From DATLXU01 sp035575515 (GTDB taxonomy: Bacteria; Acidobacteriota; Blastocatellia; UBA7656), in contig DATLXU010000079.1 in the NCBI GenBank assembly GCA_035575515.1, forward strand, positions 38,686 to 102,685: 64,000 nucleotides of DNA. The letters are read 5' to 3'. The position numbers were made by a program, and so were the translations under genes. The notes beneath the pieces are model-generated. The model saw only the letters and a list, made by a program, of their open reading frames with translations. It was not told the origin of the DNA and made no database searches. Position 1 is the stretch's first letter. Every line of letters begins with the position of its first letter. Shown here piece after piece: positions 44,003-53,900 of this stretch.

Positions 44003-45688
44003 ATGAGCAGCGCACCGAACAAGGTCATCTATTCAATGGTCGGAGTCGGAAAGTACTACGACAAGAAGACCGTCTTGAAAGACATTTATCTGTCATACTT
44101 CTACGGCGCGAAGATCGGCGTCATCGGGCTGAACGGGTCGGGCAAAAGCTCGCTTTTGAGAATCATCGCGGGCGTTGATAAAGAATTCGTCGGCGAGACG
44201 CATCTTTCGCCTGTATACACCGTAGGCTTTCTTGAACAGGAACCGCAACTCGACGAATCGAAGACCGTGCGCGAGATTGTCGAAGAAGGCGTGCAGCCCA
44301 TCATTGATCTGCTCAAAGAGTTCGACGAGATAAACGGGAAGTTCGCCGAGCCGATGACGGACGATGAGATGGAGAAACTGCTCGAACGCCAGGGCGCGGT
44401 GCAAGAAAAGCTAGACGCGGCGGGCGCGTGGGATTTGGATTCGCGGCTTGAGATGGCGATGGACGCGCTGCGCTGTCCGCCGAGCGACACGCCCGTTAAG
44501 ATTCTTTCAGGCGGCGAGCGCCGCCGCGTAGCATTGTGCCGCTTGCTGCTCAAACAACCCGACATCCTGTTGCTCGACGAGCCGACCAATCACCTCGACG
44601 CTGAATCTGTAGCGTGGCTCGAACAGCACCTTCAAAAGTACGCGGGCACGGTCATCGCCGTCACACACGACCGCTATTTTTTAGACAACGTCGCGGGATG
44701 GATTTTGGAGCTTGATCAAGGACGCGGCATCCCGTGGGAGGGCAACTATTCATCCTGGCTTGAGCAGAAGCAGGAACGATTGCGCCGCGAAGAGAAAGCC
44801 GAAAGCGAGCGGCAGAAGACCCTTGAGCGAGAGCTTGAATGGATTCGCATGTCGCCTAAGGCCCGCCACGCGAAATCGAAAGCGCGAATCAACTCTTACG
44901 AAGCGCTGCTCAATCAGGAAACCGAACGTCGTGCGCGCGAGCTTGAGATTTACATTCCGCCGGGGCCGCGACTCGGCGATGTTGTGATCGAAGCAAAAAA
45001 CATCAGCAAGGCTTACGGCGATAACATACTGATTGATGATTTAAGTTTTTCGCTCCCGCCGGGTGGAATCATCGGAGTCATCGGCCCGAACGGCGCGGGC
45101 AAGACCACGCTGTTTAGAATGATTACCGGCCAGGAGCAGCCCGATAGCGGTGAGATTCGCATAGGCGAAACGGTGAAGCTCGCATACGTTGATCAGAGCC
45201 GCGATGTGCTCGACGCCAATAAAACAATATGGGAAGAGATTTCTGGCGGGCAGGATACGATAGAACTGGGAGCGCGACAGGTCAACTCGCGGGCTTACGT
45301 CGCGCGGTTCAATTTTTCAGGCGCCGATCAACAGAAGAAGGTCGGAATGCTTTCGGGCGGCGAGCGCAACCGCGTTCATCTCGCAAAGATGTTGAAGTCG
45401 GGTGCAAATGTTTTGTTGCTCGATGAACCCACAAATGATCTCGACGTGAACACGATGCGCGCTCTTGAAGAAGCCCTTGAGAATTTTGCTGGCTGCGCCG
45501 TCGTCATAAGCCACGACCGCTGGTTTCTGGATCGCATTGCGACGCACATACTCGCGTTTGAAGGCGACAGCCACGTTGAATGGTTCGACGGAAACTATTC
45601 TGAATACGAAACAGACCGCCGAGCGCGATTAGGCGCGGCAGCCGATCAGCCGCACAGGATCAAGTATCGCCATCTGACGCGAAGCTGA
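44003..45688 (+). CDS. ettA: Energy-dependent translational throttle protein EttA (ABC-F ATPase)
   Basis: 561 residues with two ABC cassettes. First: Walker A GLNGSGKSSLLRII, signature LSGGERRRVALCRLLL, Walker B DILLLDEPTNHLDAESVAWL. Second: GPNGAGKTTLFRMI, LSGGERNRVHLAKML and VLLLDEPTNDLDVNTMRAL. Between them is the P-site tRNA interaction linker (WIRMSPKARHAKSKARI), and an arm insert is present in the first cassette, typical of EttA. It binds the ribosomal E site and gates the first elongation step according to ATP/ADP. No transmembrane domain. It is followed by a cupin gene 31 bases on. Confidence 0.95.
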   Translation: MSSAPNKVIYSMVGVGKYYDKKTVLKDIYLSYFYGAKIGVIGLNGSGKSSLLRIIAGVDKEFVGETHLSPVYTVGFLEQEPQLDESKTVREIVEEGVQPIIDLLKEFDEINGKFAEPMTDDEMEKLLERQGAVQEKLDAAGAWDLDSRLEMAMDALRCPPSDTPVKILSGGERRRVALCRLLLKQPDILLLDEPTNHLDAESVAWLEQHLQKYAGTVIAVTHDRYFLDNVAGWILELDQGRGIPWEGNYSSWLEQKQERLRREEKAESERQKTLERELEWIRMSPKARHAKSKARINSYEALLNQETERRARELEIYIPPGPRLGDVVIEAKNISKAYGDNILIDDLSFSLPPGGIIGVIGPNGAGKTTLFRMITGQEQPDSGEIRIGETVKLAYVDQSRDVLDANKTIWEEISGGQDTIELGARQVNSRAYVARFNFSGADQQKKVGMLSGGERNRVHLAKMLKSGANVLLLDEPTNDLDVNTMRALEEALENFAGCAVVISHDRWFLDRIATHILAFEGDSHVEWFDGNYSEYETDRRARLGAAADQPHRIKYRHLTRS

Positions 45689-45719
45689 CGGCGAACCGCA
45701 TTTCCGCGAGGAGCAACCG

Positions 45720-46052
45720 ATGAGCATACATGCAGTCACGCTTGAGGAAGCAATGGCTCGACTCGAAGCTGCACAGGGCGAAAGGTCTGTTGCGCTGTTC
45801 AGGCACGGCACGCTCGTCGTGAAGATGTACGCGCCGCGCGGGACCGACCCGCAAACGCCGCACTCGCGCGATGAAATCTATGTCGTGGCCGGAGGCACGG
45901 GCGATTTCACGAGCGGCGCGACAAGCGTGCGATTCTCAAAAGGCGATTTGTTGTTTGCTCCAGCGGGCGTTGAGCATCGGTTCGAGAACTTCAGCGACGA
46001 CTTCGCCGTGTGGGTTTTGTTCTACGGACCCGAAGGCGGCGAGAGTGATTAA
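45720..46052 (+). CDS. Small cupin-fold protein
   Basis: 110 residues, one cupin barrel: PHSRDEIYVVAGGTGDFTSG (first motif, His and Glu metal ligands) and KGDLLFAPAGVEHRFENF (second motif, His). It likely binds a divalent metal; substrate unknown. The start has GCGAGGAG 8 bases upstream. Confidence 0.85.
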   Translation: MSIHAVTLEEAMARLEAAQGERSVALFRHGTLVVKMYAPRGTDPQTPHSRDEIYVVAGGTGDFTSGATSVRFSKGDLLFAPAGVEHRFENFSDDFAVWVLFYGPEGGESD

Positions 46053-46220
46053 AGAATTGCTCGCTTGAACATCTTTTATCCAATATTCTTCGACGAAGCG
46101 AAAACATCCGTGAGTCCTCGCTTCCTGAGTAATTTCATTTCGCGCGATTCCGTATCATTGCCTTCGTTAGCCGTTTTGGTTTCCTGCCAAAAAAATTTCA
46201 CGTCACCTTCAAAATGCGCA

Positions 46221-46249
46221 TTGACAAATCAGCACGTCTGGAGTAAAAA
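46221..46249 (+). promoter_or_regulatory. Sigma70-type promoter for the coiled-coil membrane protein
   Basis: A perfect TTGACA (46221-46226), 17 bases, TAAAAA (46244-46249). The leader to the ATG 46414 would be about 160 bases and contains an imperfect hairpin, GTAGCCGACC...GGTCGGCGCGTA (about 46334-46375). No other gene in the 361-bp gap 46053-46413. Confidence 0.5.
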
Positions 46250-46413
46250 ACGGCACATCCAATGAGCCTTTCAGGTTTTGGACCAACACAAACTGGCAAG
46301 ACTTGAAACAAAAGCTTCAGTTGATTTAACGGCGTAGCCGACCTTTGTCGTCTACAGTTTTGGTCGGCGCGTAGATGGACAACCTATTCTTTCACCATCA
46401 AAGGAGAAGAACT

Positions 46414-47295
46414 ATGGAACCTCAATTGGCAATACAACAACCGCCCCAACCGCCCGCACCCGCAGCCGAGCAACCGAAGACGGGAATATTTGCTTTGCTC
46501 GACGGAGCGCCCGCGCATGCGCTCGTGATTGTAGGCTTGGCGCTAGCCCTGCTCGTTCCGATGATACTCGGCATTAAAGCCGCCAACCGCAGAGGCGCGC
46601 TGGCAGAGGTCAATCAGGCTGAGGCGCTCGCCCGACTAGACGCGCAGCAGTTCGTTGACGATAAAGCCAAAGCGCAAAGAAGAAAATCGGTCGCCGACGA
46701 TAAGAAAAACACGGCTGACCAGAAACTGAGAGATGCCGAATCGAAGTTGAGAATGCTGCAAGGCGGCGGCGCGACTTTGAACCCGGACATACCCGGCGGC
46801 CTCACCCCCCCTGCGCCTCAAGCGTCGGCAAGCGACATCAGAAAAGCGCAGCAGGATGTCGACGATGCGAAGAAAGAATCCGACAAGGCTAAGGACGAAG
46901 TAGAAAACGCCAAGAAGGATTTGGAGAAATACACCACCGACAGGACTGAAGAAGATGTTCGTCGAGAAGCCAGAGAGCAGAACAAAGTCAATGAGCGCAC
47001 GAAGGCGTTTTATGAAGCCGACGTTGCGGCTCAGGGCACCTCGATGCATCTGGTCATTGGCTGGATAGGCCGTTTGATGCTGCTGATTGGCTTGATCGTT
47101 ATGACCGTTCAGAGCGCCGGCCTCCGGCAGAAAATACTGCTGTTCGTGCTGCTCGTCGTAATGTTCAGTTCGCTCTCGGGCATAGGGCTTGATTTCGCGG
47201 CGCAAGGCCGCATGGGCGGGTCCACGCCGGATTCAATTTCAGGTCCGTCGCAGGATCAACCGCAACCGCAGCAGCCGTCATCGCCTAACCGATGA
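46414..47295 (+). CDS. Membrane protein with two TM regions and a central coiled coil
   Basis: 293 residues from the ATG 46414, which has AAAGGAG 8 bases upstream. A Pro/Gln-rich N-terminus, then a TM segment (HALVIVGLALALLVPMILGI), then a long heptad-rich region (LDAQQFVDDKAKAQRRKSVA ... DVDDAKKESDKAKDEVENAK), then a C-terminal hairpin of TM helices (WIGRLMLLIGLIVMTVQSAG and KILLFVLLVVMFSSLSGI) and another Pro/Gln-rich tail. It resembles no family I can name. A stator-like or envelope-spanning role could be guessed but is not supported. Confidence 0.7.
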   Translation: MEPQLAIQQPPQPPAPAAEQPKTGIFALLDGAPAHALVIVGLALALLVPMILGIKAANRRGALAEVNQAEALARLDAQQFVDDKAKAQRRKSVADDKKNTADQKLRDAESKLRMLQGGGATLNPDIPGGLTPPAPQASASDIRKAQQDVDDAKKESDKAKDEVENAKKDLEKYTTDRTEEDVRREAREQNKVNERTKAFYEADVAAQGTSMHLVIGWIGRLMLLIGLIVMTVQSAGLRQKILLFVLLVVMFSSLSGIGLDFAAQGRMGGSTPDSISGPSQDQPQPQQPSSPNR

Positions 47296-47310
47296 TGGTC
47301 AGTTCACTTT

Positions 47311-47343
47311 GCGCTTGCGCGTTCTTAACGGGCGTGCAAGCGC
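47311..47343. terminator. Hairpin between convergent genes
   Basis: GCGCTTGC (47311-47318) and GCAAGCGC (47336-47343), between the membrane-protein gene and msrQ. Confidence 0.45.
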
Positions 47344-47386
47344 ATACACATTGCAGCGTCGCTTGACGCGATCTGTTGCCGTAGCT

Positions 47387-48013
47387 CTAACGCGAACCGG
47401 CCTGCGCGCGGGCGGGCTGCCGCTGAGTCCATCGCGGAAAATATTTGTTCACGATTCGATAGCCTAACAGCAGCGCGAGCGCGATGCCGAACGCTACAGG
47501 CTCGCGTGTGTCGGCTTTCACGAGCATGTAGTAATGAACCACGCCGCCCGCCGCCGCGACGTAAGCGGCGCGGTGCAAACGATTCCACCGCTTGCCGCCC
47601 AATCGCTTAATCATGTTTTGTGTAGAAGTCACAGCAAGCGGAATTAAGATCAGAAAGCTCGCCATCCCAACGGTGATGAATGGCCGCTTCGCTACATCTT
47701 CGATAATCGCGCCCGCGTCAAAGAATTTGTCGAACCAAATGTAAGTCATAAGATGAATGCAGACGTAGAAGAAACCGTAGAGGCCGAGCATACGGCGAAA
47801 CTTTATCATCCACGCGAGCGCAAGCGATTTGCGAATCGGCGTGACCGCAAGCGACAAAATCAAAAACACGAGCGCGAGCACGCCCGTCGTGCGAATTGCA
47901 AACTCCGAAGGGTTTGCGCCCAGCCGTTTGTTGAGCGCATCCCAAAGGAGCAGCGCGAGCGGCACCAGACTGTTTACAAATATGACGAACCTTGCGAATC
48001 GTGTGTCTTTCAT
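47387..48013 (-). CDS. msrQ: MsrQ, haem-binding membrane subunit of periplasmic methionine sulfoxide reductase
   Basis: 208 residues with six predicted TM helices of the ferric-reductase-like domain: TGVLALVFLILSLAVTPIRK, RMLGLYGFFYVCIHLMTYIW (haem-ligand His), FLILIPLAVTSTQNMI and WNRLHRAAYVAAAGGVVHYY (His). It passes electrons from the quinone pool or flavins to MsrP. The ATG at 48013 lies 9 bases after the msrP stop; a TTG at 48025 overlapping that stop is the alternative start. The two genes are clearly an operon. Confidence 0.93.
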   Translation of the reverse strand: MKDTRFARFVIFVNSLVPLALLLWDALNKRLGANPSEFAIRTTGVLALVFLILSLAVTPIRKSLALAWMIKFRRMLGLYGFFYVCIHLMTYIWFDKFFDAGAIIEDVAKRPFITVGMASFLILIPLAVTSTQNMIKRLGGKRWNRLHRAAYVAAAGGVVHYYMLVKADTREPVAFGIALALLLGYRIVNKYFPRWTQRQPARAQAGSR

Positions 48014-48021
48014 ATCGGCGC

Positions 48022-48990
48022 TCAAAAGTTAACTCTCAAATCCATGCCTTCGTAAAGATGCGCGACCCTGTCAGCGTAGCCATTGAACAGAAGCGTCGGC
48101 CTGAGTCCGTACTCACCTATGCGCCGCTCGCGCGCCTGACTCCATCGCGGGTGATTTACGTTTGGATTTACGTTCGAGTAAAAACCATACTCGCGCGGGT
48201 TCGCAAGGTTCCACGTCGTCGGCGGCTCAGAATCAACCAGATTGATTTTGACAATGGATTTGATGCTCTTGAATCCGTACTTCCATGGAACGACAAGGCG
48301 GAGCGGCGCGCCGTTTTGCGGCGGGAGCGTTTCGCCATAAAGCCCAATTGCGAGAATCGCCAGCGGGTGCATCGCTTCATCTAATCTCAATCCTTCGACG
48401 TAAGGCCAATCCAGAATATCGGTGCGCACGTTGGGCATCTGCTTCGGGTCGGCGAGCGATTGAAATGCAACGTACTTCGCCTGCGACATGGGCTGAACCG
48501 CGTCTAACAGACGCGCGAGCGAAAAGCCGACCCATGGGATGACCATTGACCACGCCTCAACGCAGCGGTGGCGATAGACTCGCTCTTCGGGCGGGCTGAT
48601 TCTGAGTATTTCGTCAATGTCGAAGACCTTCGGCTTGTGAACAAGCCCGCCGACTTCGACGGCCCAGGGCCGTGTGATGAATCGCTGCGCGGCCTCGGCG
48701 ACTCGCTCTTTGTTCGTGGTGAATTCGTAGAAATTGTTGTAGTGAGTTATGTCCTGATAAGAAGTCTTCGCCTCATCGAGTTGAGCGATTTCGGGCGCGG
48801 ATTGCACGCCGTCAATCTTTTCACCCGCCTGCCCTTGTTCCCCCTGCCTCGTGAAACTGCGATACAGCAAACCCGTTGCGGTCGTCGTCGCCGCAAGCGT
48901 AAGTCCGCGCATAAACGTTCGGCGCGAGACGTAGAATTTCTTGTCGGTTATCTCGCTGCTTTTAATCTCTTCAGCTTTTTTGATTAACAT
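48022..48990 (-). CDS. msrP: MsrP, molybdopterin catalytic subunit of periplasmic methionine sulfoxide reductase
   Basis: 322 residues with a twin-arginine signal (VSRRTFMRGLTLAATTTATG). The sulfite-oxidase-like fold has the molybdenum-ligating cysteine in YRHRCVEAWSMVIPWVGFSL and the family's NNFYEFTTNKERV, RLVVPWKYGFKSIKSI and NPRWSQA-type segments. It repairs oxidised methionine residues in exported proteins, with electrons from MsrQ, and is folded with the Mo cofactor before Tat export. It is the first gene of msrPQ. Confidence 0.95.
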   Translation of the reverse strand: MLIKKAEEIKSSEITDKKFYVSRRTFMRGLTLAATTTATGLLYRSFTRQGEQGQAGEKIDGVQSAPEIAQLDEAKTSYQDITHYNNFYEFTTNKERVAEAAQRFITRPWAVEVGGLVHKPKVFDIDEILRISPPEERVYRHRCVEAWSMVIPWVGFSLARLLDAVQPMSQAKYVAFQSLADPKQMPNVRTDILDWPYVEGLRLDEAMHPLAILAIGLYGETLPPQNGAPLRLVVPWKYGFKSIKSIVKINLVDSEPPTTWNLANPREYGFYSNVNPNVNHPRWSQARERRIGEYGLRPTLLFNGYADRVAHLYEGMDLRVNF

Positions 48991-49069
48991 CGCACATCCC
49001 TGCTTATAATTTTATCATCGCCTGACAAATGAAAACTACGAGCGCAAAAGAGTCGCGGATTTCGCTGCG

Positions 49070-49924
49070 CTACTGGTGATTGAGCGACACGGCGGCGGCC
49101 CCAAGCACGCGGCGGCTCGCGCGCTCCTGCACGAACACGACCGTCTTCAGATTCTCGCGCTTCCAATCAGGTTCGATGCGCGCAACGGGCGCGGCGCTGA
49201 ACGCTCCCCGTTGCAGATCAACGCTGCCAATCGTCGTAAGCCTTCGCGCGGCTGCTGCGTGAGTTAGTTTGCGCCCGGCATTTTCACCGCGCGAGACGCT
49301 CGACATCAGGCGGCTTTCGGTTATCGCGAGCATCACATCAGCCGTGTCGCCCTCGGAAATCTCTGGAAGATTTTCGACGCGAACCGCAAGCGGAATTGTA
49401 TCTGTGCGCGCGGTCGCACCTTCGGCTATGCTTATTGTCACGCTTGCCTTTGGATTGCGAGTCGCGCGAATTATTTCTTCGCGCGCTCTGGCGAAGTTGC
49501 TGCCGACAAATTCAACTCGGCCATCAACGATCATCTGCGGGGTGTAGATGTCGTCTCTCGCGAACGCGCGAGCGTAGTCATTCTGCCGCGCGCTGAACTC
49601 TGCGGACGAGTACGGATCGGTCCACCCCAGACGATTCCAATAATCAACGTGCTCACCGATGGCAATGATCGGCGCGCCCGAATTTGATTGCTCGTCCAAT
49701 CGCGCAAGCACGTCGTCAGCGGGCGGGCAGCTTGAGCAGCCTTCGGATGTGAACAACTCAACGAGCACCGGCGCAGCGTTGCCATCAATCGGCAGCACTG
49801 CTGTTTCAGCTTCGGGCGCGCCGGTGTTGACGGGTGCTGGCGTTGAAGCTCTGCGGGCAAGAATCACTGTGCATAAGACCGCCGCCGCGACGATTAAAAG
49901 AATGTAAATCATTTTCGTTTTCAT
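49070..49924 (-). CDS. DUF1223 exported thioredoxin-like protein
   Basis: 284 residues. An N-terminal hydrophobic signal/anchor (MIYILLIVAAAVLCTVILAR) precedes the family motif VELFTSEGCSSCPPADDVLA, with a C-x2-C redox pair (CSSC) in a thioredoxin-like fold, and GEHVDYWNRLGWTDPYSSAE. The C-terminal half is a beta-rich domain of unknown role. Probably periplasmic; substrate unknown. Its proximity to msrPQ is compatible with envelope redox maintenance, but that is inference. Confidence 0.87.
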   Translation of the reverse strand: MKTKMIYILLIVAAAVLCTVILARRASTPAPVNTGAPEAETAVLPIDGNAAPVLVELFTSEGCSSCPPADDVLARLDEQSNSGAPIIAIGEHVDYWNRLGWTDPYSSAEFSARQNDYARAFARDDIYTPQMIVDGRVEFVGSNFARAREEIIRATRNPKASVTISIAEGATARTDTIPLAVRVENLPEISEGDTADVMLAITESRLMSSVSRGENAGRKLTHAAAARRLTTIGSVDLQRGAFSAAPVARIEPDWKRENLKTVVFVQERASRRVLGAAAVSLNHQ

Positions 49925-50053
49925 GCCTGCTGCCCTCGAAATTCATTGTTGTTTAAGATAAGCAGCCATTCCATACGCTTTATTGAGCAAAGCTCTATGC
50001 ATGAAATATATGCGCTGGTGAGCGGATTTTATTCCCGCGCCGCTTCACAAAAA

Positions 50054-50863
50054 CTAGCGGAGCACGGCGCGGCGGATTATCGCGTTAAAGGTGTTGAGCG
50101 GAAGCAGTCTGCGCAGCGCGAGTATCAATCGGGAGTTAGCCGTGTACCGCATTTTCCACGAGCCGTCGGTCGCGGCTTTGTAAATCGCTTTTGCAACCGT
50201 TTCAGGGCCTGGAGCCGTCGCGCCCGCGCGTTGCATGTTCGGCATTGCTCGCACGACAAACTTGTCATAAGCCGTCAGCTCAGGATTTGAGATTAAATCC
50301 ATCGAGCGGTCGTAGAAGTCCGTTTTGATTGGACCCGGCTCGACGATTTTCACTTTGATGTTGAACTGTCGAAGCTCGAATTGAAGCGATTCCGAAAATC
50401 CCTCGATGGCCCACTTCGTCGCGTGATAGATGCTGTAAAGCGGAAAGGTTATTCGCCCACCCATCGAAGAGATGTTGATTATCACGCCCCCGCCGCGTTC
50501 TCTGAAATGAGGAAGGATTTCGCGCGTGACGTTCATCAATCCGAATACGTTCGTCGCAAACTGTCGTTCGACCTGCTCAGGTGTTGAGGCTTCAAACGGG
50601 CCGACAAGCCCATAGCCTGCATTGTTTACAAGCACATCAATCGGGCCGAATCGCGCGATTGCGTCGCTGAGTGCTTGCTTGATGGATGATAGGTCTGTGA
50701 CATCGAGGCGAAAGCAGGCGAGGTTGTTTAAATTGGCCAACCCTTCGGCGTCTTCAGGCCGTCGCATCGTCGCAGCAACGTTCCATCCGCGCTTTTGAAA
50801 TAACAGAGCGGTGGCGCGGCCAATCCCGCTCGATGCGCCCGTTATCAAAATCGTTTTCCCCAT
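50054..50863 (-). CDS. Short-chain dehydrogenase/reductase
   Basis: 269 residues from the ATG 50863 (MGKTILITGASSGIGRAT), the classical Rossmann TGxxxGIG. Further motifs: VLVNNAGYGLVGPFE (NNAG), IINISSMGGRI (catalytic Ser) and YSIYHATKWAIEGFSESLQF (YxxxK). All catalytic residues are present. Arg residues after the first strand (ATMRRPED) favour NADPH. The substrate is not predictable. A longer start at 50893 would extend into the adjacent palindrome. Confidence 0.9.
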   Translation of the reverse strand: MGKTILITGASSGIGRATALLFQKRGWNVAATMRRPEDAEGLANLNNLACFRLDVTDLSSIKQALSDAIARFGPIDVLVNNAGYGLVGPFEASTPEQVERQFATNVFGLMNVTREILPHFRERGGGVIINISSMGGRITFPLYSIYHATKWAIEGFSESLQFELRQFNIKVKIVEPGPIKTDFYDRSMDLISNPELTAYDKFVVRAMPNMQRAGATAPGPETVAKAIYKAATDGSWKMRYTANSRLILALRRLLPLNTFNAIIRRAVLR

Positions 50864-50875
50864 AGTTGTAGCAAG

Positions 50876-50973
50876 AGCCTCGCGCCGCAGCAACGCAGAG
50901 AAGCAGAGATTCGGAGAAGTGAGTTCGTTATCTTCTGCGTCCCTCTGCGCCTGTGTGTCTGCGGCGCGAGGCT
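50876..50973. repeat. Word palindrome (CGCAGAGAAGCAGAG type)
   Basis: Perfect outer arms AGCCTCGCGCCGCAG (50876-50890) and CTGCGGCGCGAGGCT (50959-50973), with inner CGCAGAGAAGCAGAG paired with CTCTGCGCC-type words. Lies between the SDR and vWA genes. Confidence 0.75.
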
Positions 50974-50989
50974 TTTCTCTCTGAGATCA

Positions 50990-53900
50990 TCACTGTGACG
51001 ACCTTGTGCTCCCCCTGCTGATAGTGTTTGAGGTCGCTGTATCGCTCGATTCACCATCAGAGACGGTCACGCGAACCATGACGGCGTTTCGATTAGACGC
51101 GGCTCCCGTGAATCGCTGAGTGACGGTAAAGCTCTGCCCTTTCGCGAGACAACCTGGCAGCGAATCTCTGAGGTTGACAATGATTGGTTGCCCGACCACG
51201 CTGCCATTGCTCCGCATGAACTCGAACGTCGCGGTGTTCACGTTGAGGTCGGAATCGTAAACCGAAAACTGAACGGTGAAATCATTGCCCGAACGCGTGA
51301 GCGTCACAACAGGGGCGTTCGCCGGGTTTGTAGGATCAATCAACCTAACGCCCGTCTTTACTCGGCCAACAAGATTCACAGTGATTGGGCTGCCGGTGTT
51401 CGTGTTGAGCGTGAGCACCGACGTGAACTCATCTGGCAAAACGTCTTCTGCCGAAAGCGGCCCTTGCGATTTGCAGTTCGAGACTGACGGAATCACGGGA
51501 TTGAAAAGCACGGTGAAGGTGCGGCGGTTCGCAGTTCCTCGCGCGATGCTCACCTGAGAGGTCGGCCCGAAGACTGTATCCGGCCCGCCCGGATTGCTCA
51601 CCATCACAGTGAAAAACTTCGTATCGTCGCGCCGGTTGTTGCTCACGTCATTGCCCGTCCGAAGAATCGAGCCGAACGTGATGACGAGGTTTTCGCAGCC
51701 GCTGTTTTCAACCGTAAAGCTCTGCGATGCAATCTTTCTCGTTCGCGGCACGGCGCGAGCCGCAACGCGCTTGAATACAAGCTGCGTTGCCGAAACGACA
51801 GGTTGTGTGACTCCGACAACTGTTGCCGTGACTCGCGAAGCAATCACGGGCTTCAACGGGTCATTCGCATCAAGCGTCAAGCAGACTTCAGTCGGCCCAC
51901 ATACATTACCTGTGAATCCCTGCGGGTTCGGGCGGAAGGTTATCGTGATGATCACTTTATTCATCTGATCGTTCGGGCCTGTCGTCGAATTGAGCGGCGC
52001 GGTCGGGCAGCCCGTCACCGTAAATCGTGGATCGGGCGCGCCGGGAACTCCGGCGGTGCAGCTTGCGACGAGCGCGCGGCAGTTAACCGTGAGCGGCGCG
52101 TTGCCCGTGTTCGTTATCTCAATCGTCTTCGTCTGTGGCGGCCCGTTCACGTCAACATTGCCGAATGAGATCGGAGTCGTAACGTTGATGTTGACGCTGA
52201 TCTGAGGCTTGGGAAGCTTCGGATCATTGGGATTAGTCGGGTCGCCGTCGAACAACAACTCTGACGTATTGCCTGCGACGTCCGTCACCGTTGCCGTGTA
52301 GATTCCAGTTGCTGAAGGCGCAACACCCGCCGCCATGAACGCGCCCGTTGTGTCAGCCGTCGTCGAAGCCAGGAACGAAACGCCATCAACTATGACTCTG
52401 CCATTTGCGACGTGGAATTGGGTGACTCCGAAAATCTCAATCGTCGCACCCGCAACCGTTGGCCCATTAGCCTGCCCCGTGATTTTTACGTTGCTTCCGT
52501 CAGTGGCCACAGCCATCGAGCCTGGAAAGTTGAGCAGCGTGTTCGGTCCCGCATCTTCGTCGCCTGCGTCGTTAGCGGTCGGCCCGGCGGTGCTCTCGGT
52601 GCAGCCGAGATCAATCAACGTTGCGCTGCCCGAAATCGCGTTGCGCGAAATCGTGTTGCCTTCGCTGTGAATCTTCACTCCTGCTGCTGCGGCCTTGTCA
52701 TCAATCGCAGGCGGATCGCACACCAGCACGCCCGCTGCGGTGTTGTTTTCGAGGCGATTCAACTCAACTCGATTCATTCCGAACGAGTCAATCGAGCAAG
52801 GTGTAATCGCAACGCCCGCGCGCTTGAAGTTAATGATGCGAAGCCCGCGCACAGTGTCGCGGCTTGAGCGGATCAGTATGCCGTCGCAATGATGCTCGCC
52901 CTGCGAAGTGTCCGTAAGGCTTCCGTCAATTGTCACCGAAGGATTGCAGTTCGCGCCGTCGCACCCGTCAATTGTGATTTCAGGCTGAGTGATTGCGGGA
53001 AGGGGCATAAGCGGGCGAATCGTTTTGCCGCGAACGCTTTCGGCGAATGTGATAGTCGCGTTGCCGCCGTTGCAGTTGGCTCGCTCGATTGCCTGCCTCA
53101 GCGAAAGCGTCCCGCCCGTCACCGTCGCGTTCGGGTCTGTGTCCGCATCGGTATTCACGACGAGGCTTGTAGCTTTTATGTCAGAGCGAAGCAGGCTGCG
53201 CGTGCGCGTTGCAAATTCATCCGCTTGACGATTGCAGTCGGCGCTTGCGAGGCTCGCGCCTGCTCGGTTGCAATCGCCGCCGCTGATGGCCTGAACGATT
53301 GGCTGGCCTGCGCTCGCGGGGACGCGAAACGCTATGCGCTCAAGGTTGGCTCGATTCGTCTCGAACTGAGGCGATGAGCTTTCAAGGCCAACGAGGAAAG
53401 CGTCAAGCTCAAGTCGAAGGCCGTCGCGAGCCGCAGCGTTGCGAGCAAGCGTGGATTCGCGCGCGCCGAAATCAGCAATGTTCGGCGCGCCGTCTGAAGA
53501 CATAAGCATGATGCGGCGCGCGAGGTATCTCGGACCTTCAATCGAGCGCGATTGGCGGAAGTGAATGTCTGCGGCCATTATCGCGGCGTTGTAGTCCGTA
53601 TCGTCGACAGGGCAGGGAGGCGCGGCGCTGCCTGGCGTCGCGCACTTCAGAGCTTGAAGCGCGGCGATGACGGCAGCAGCGTCCGACGCTGAATTTATTA
53701 CTGTGAGCGGCACGTTGATCTGTGCGGCGCGATTGAAAGTCAAAACGCCTACGGCGACCGAGCCATCGCGCGGGATGACGGTCGTATCGCGCAGCGCGCG
53801 AATGATGCCTTCTAATTCCAGATTGTAAGTTTGTCCTCGCTCGGCGATGCTGCCCGAACGATCAACCATAAAAATAATATCTGTGCTATCAGAAGCGAAG

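Noticed and set aside
46065..46265. 66-codon open frame after the cupin gene
   Set aside because: No ribosome-binding site, overlaps a good promoter, and the translation has no coding character.
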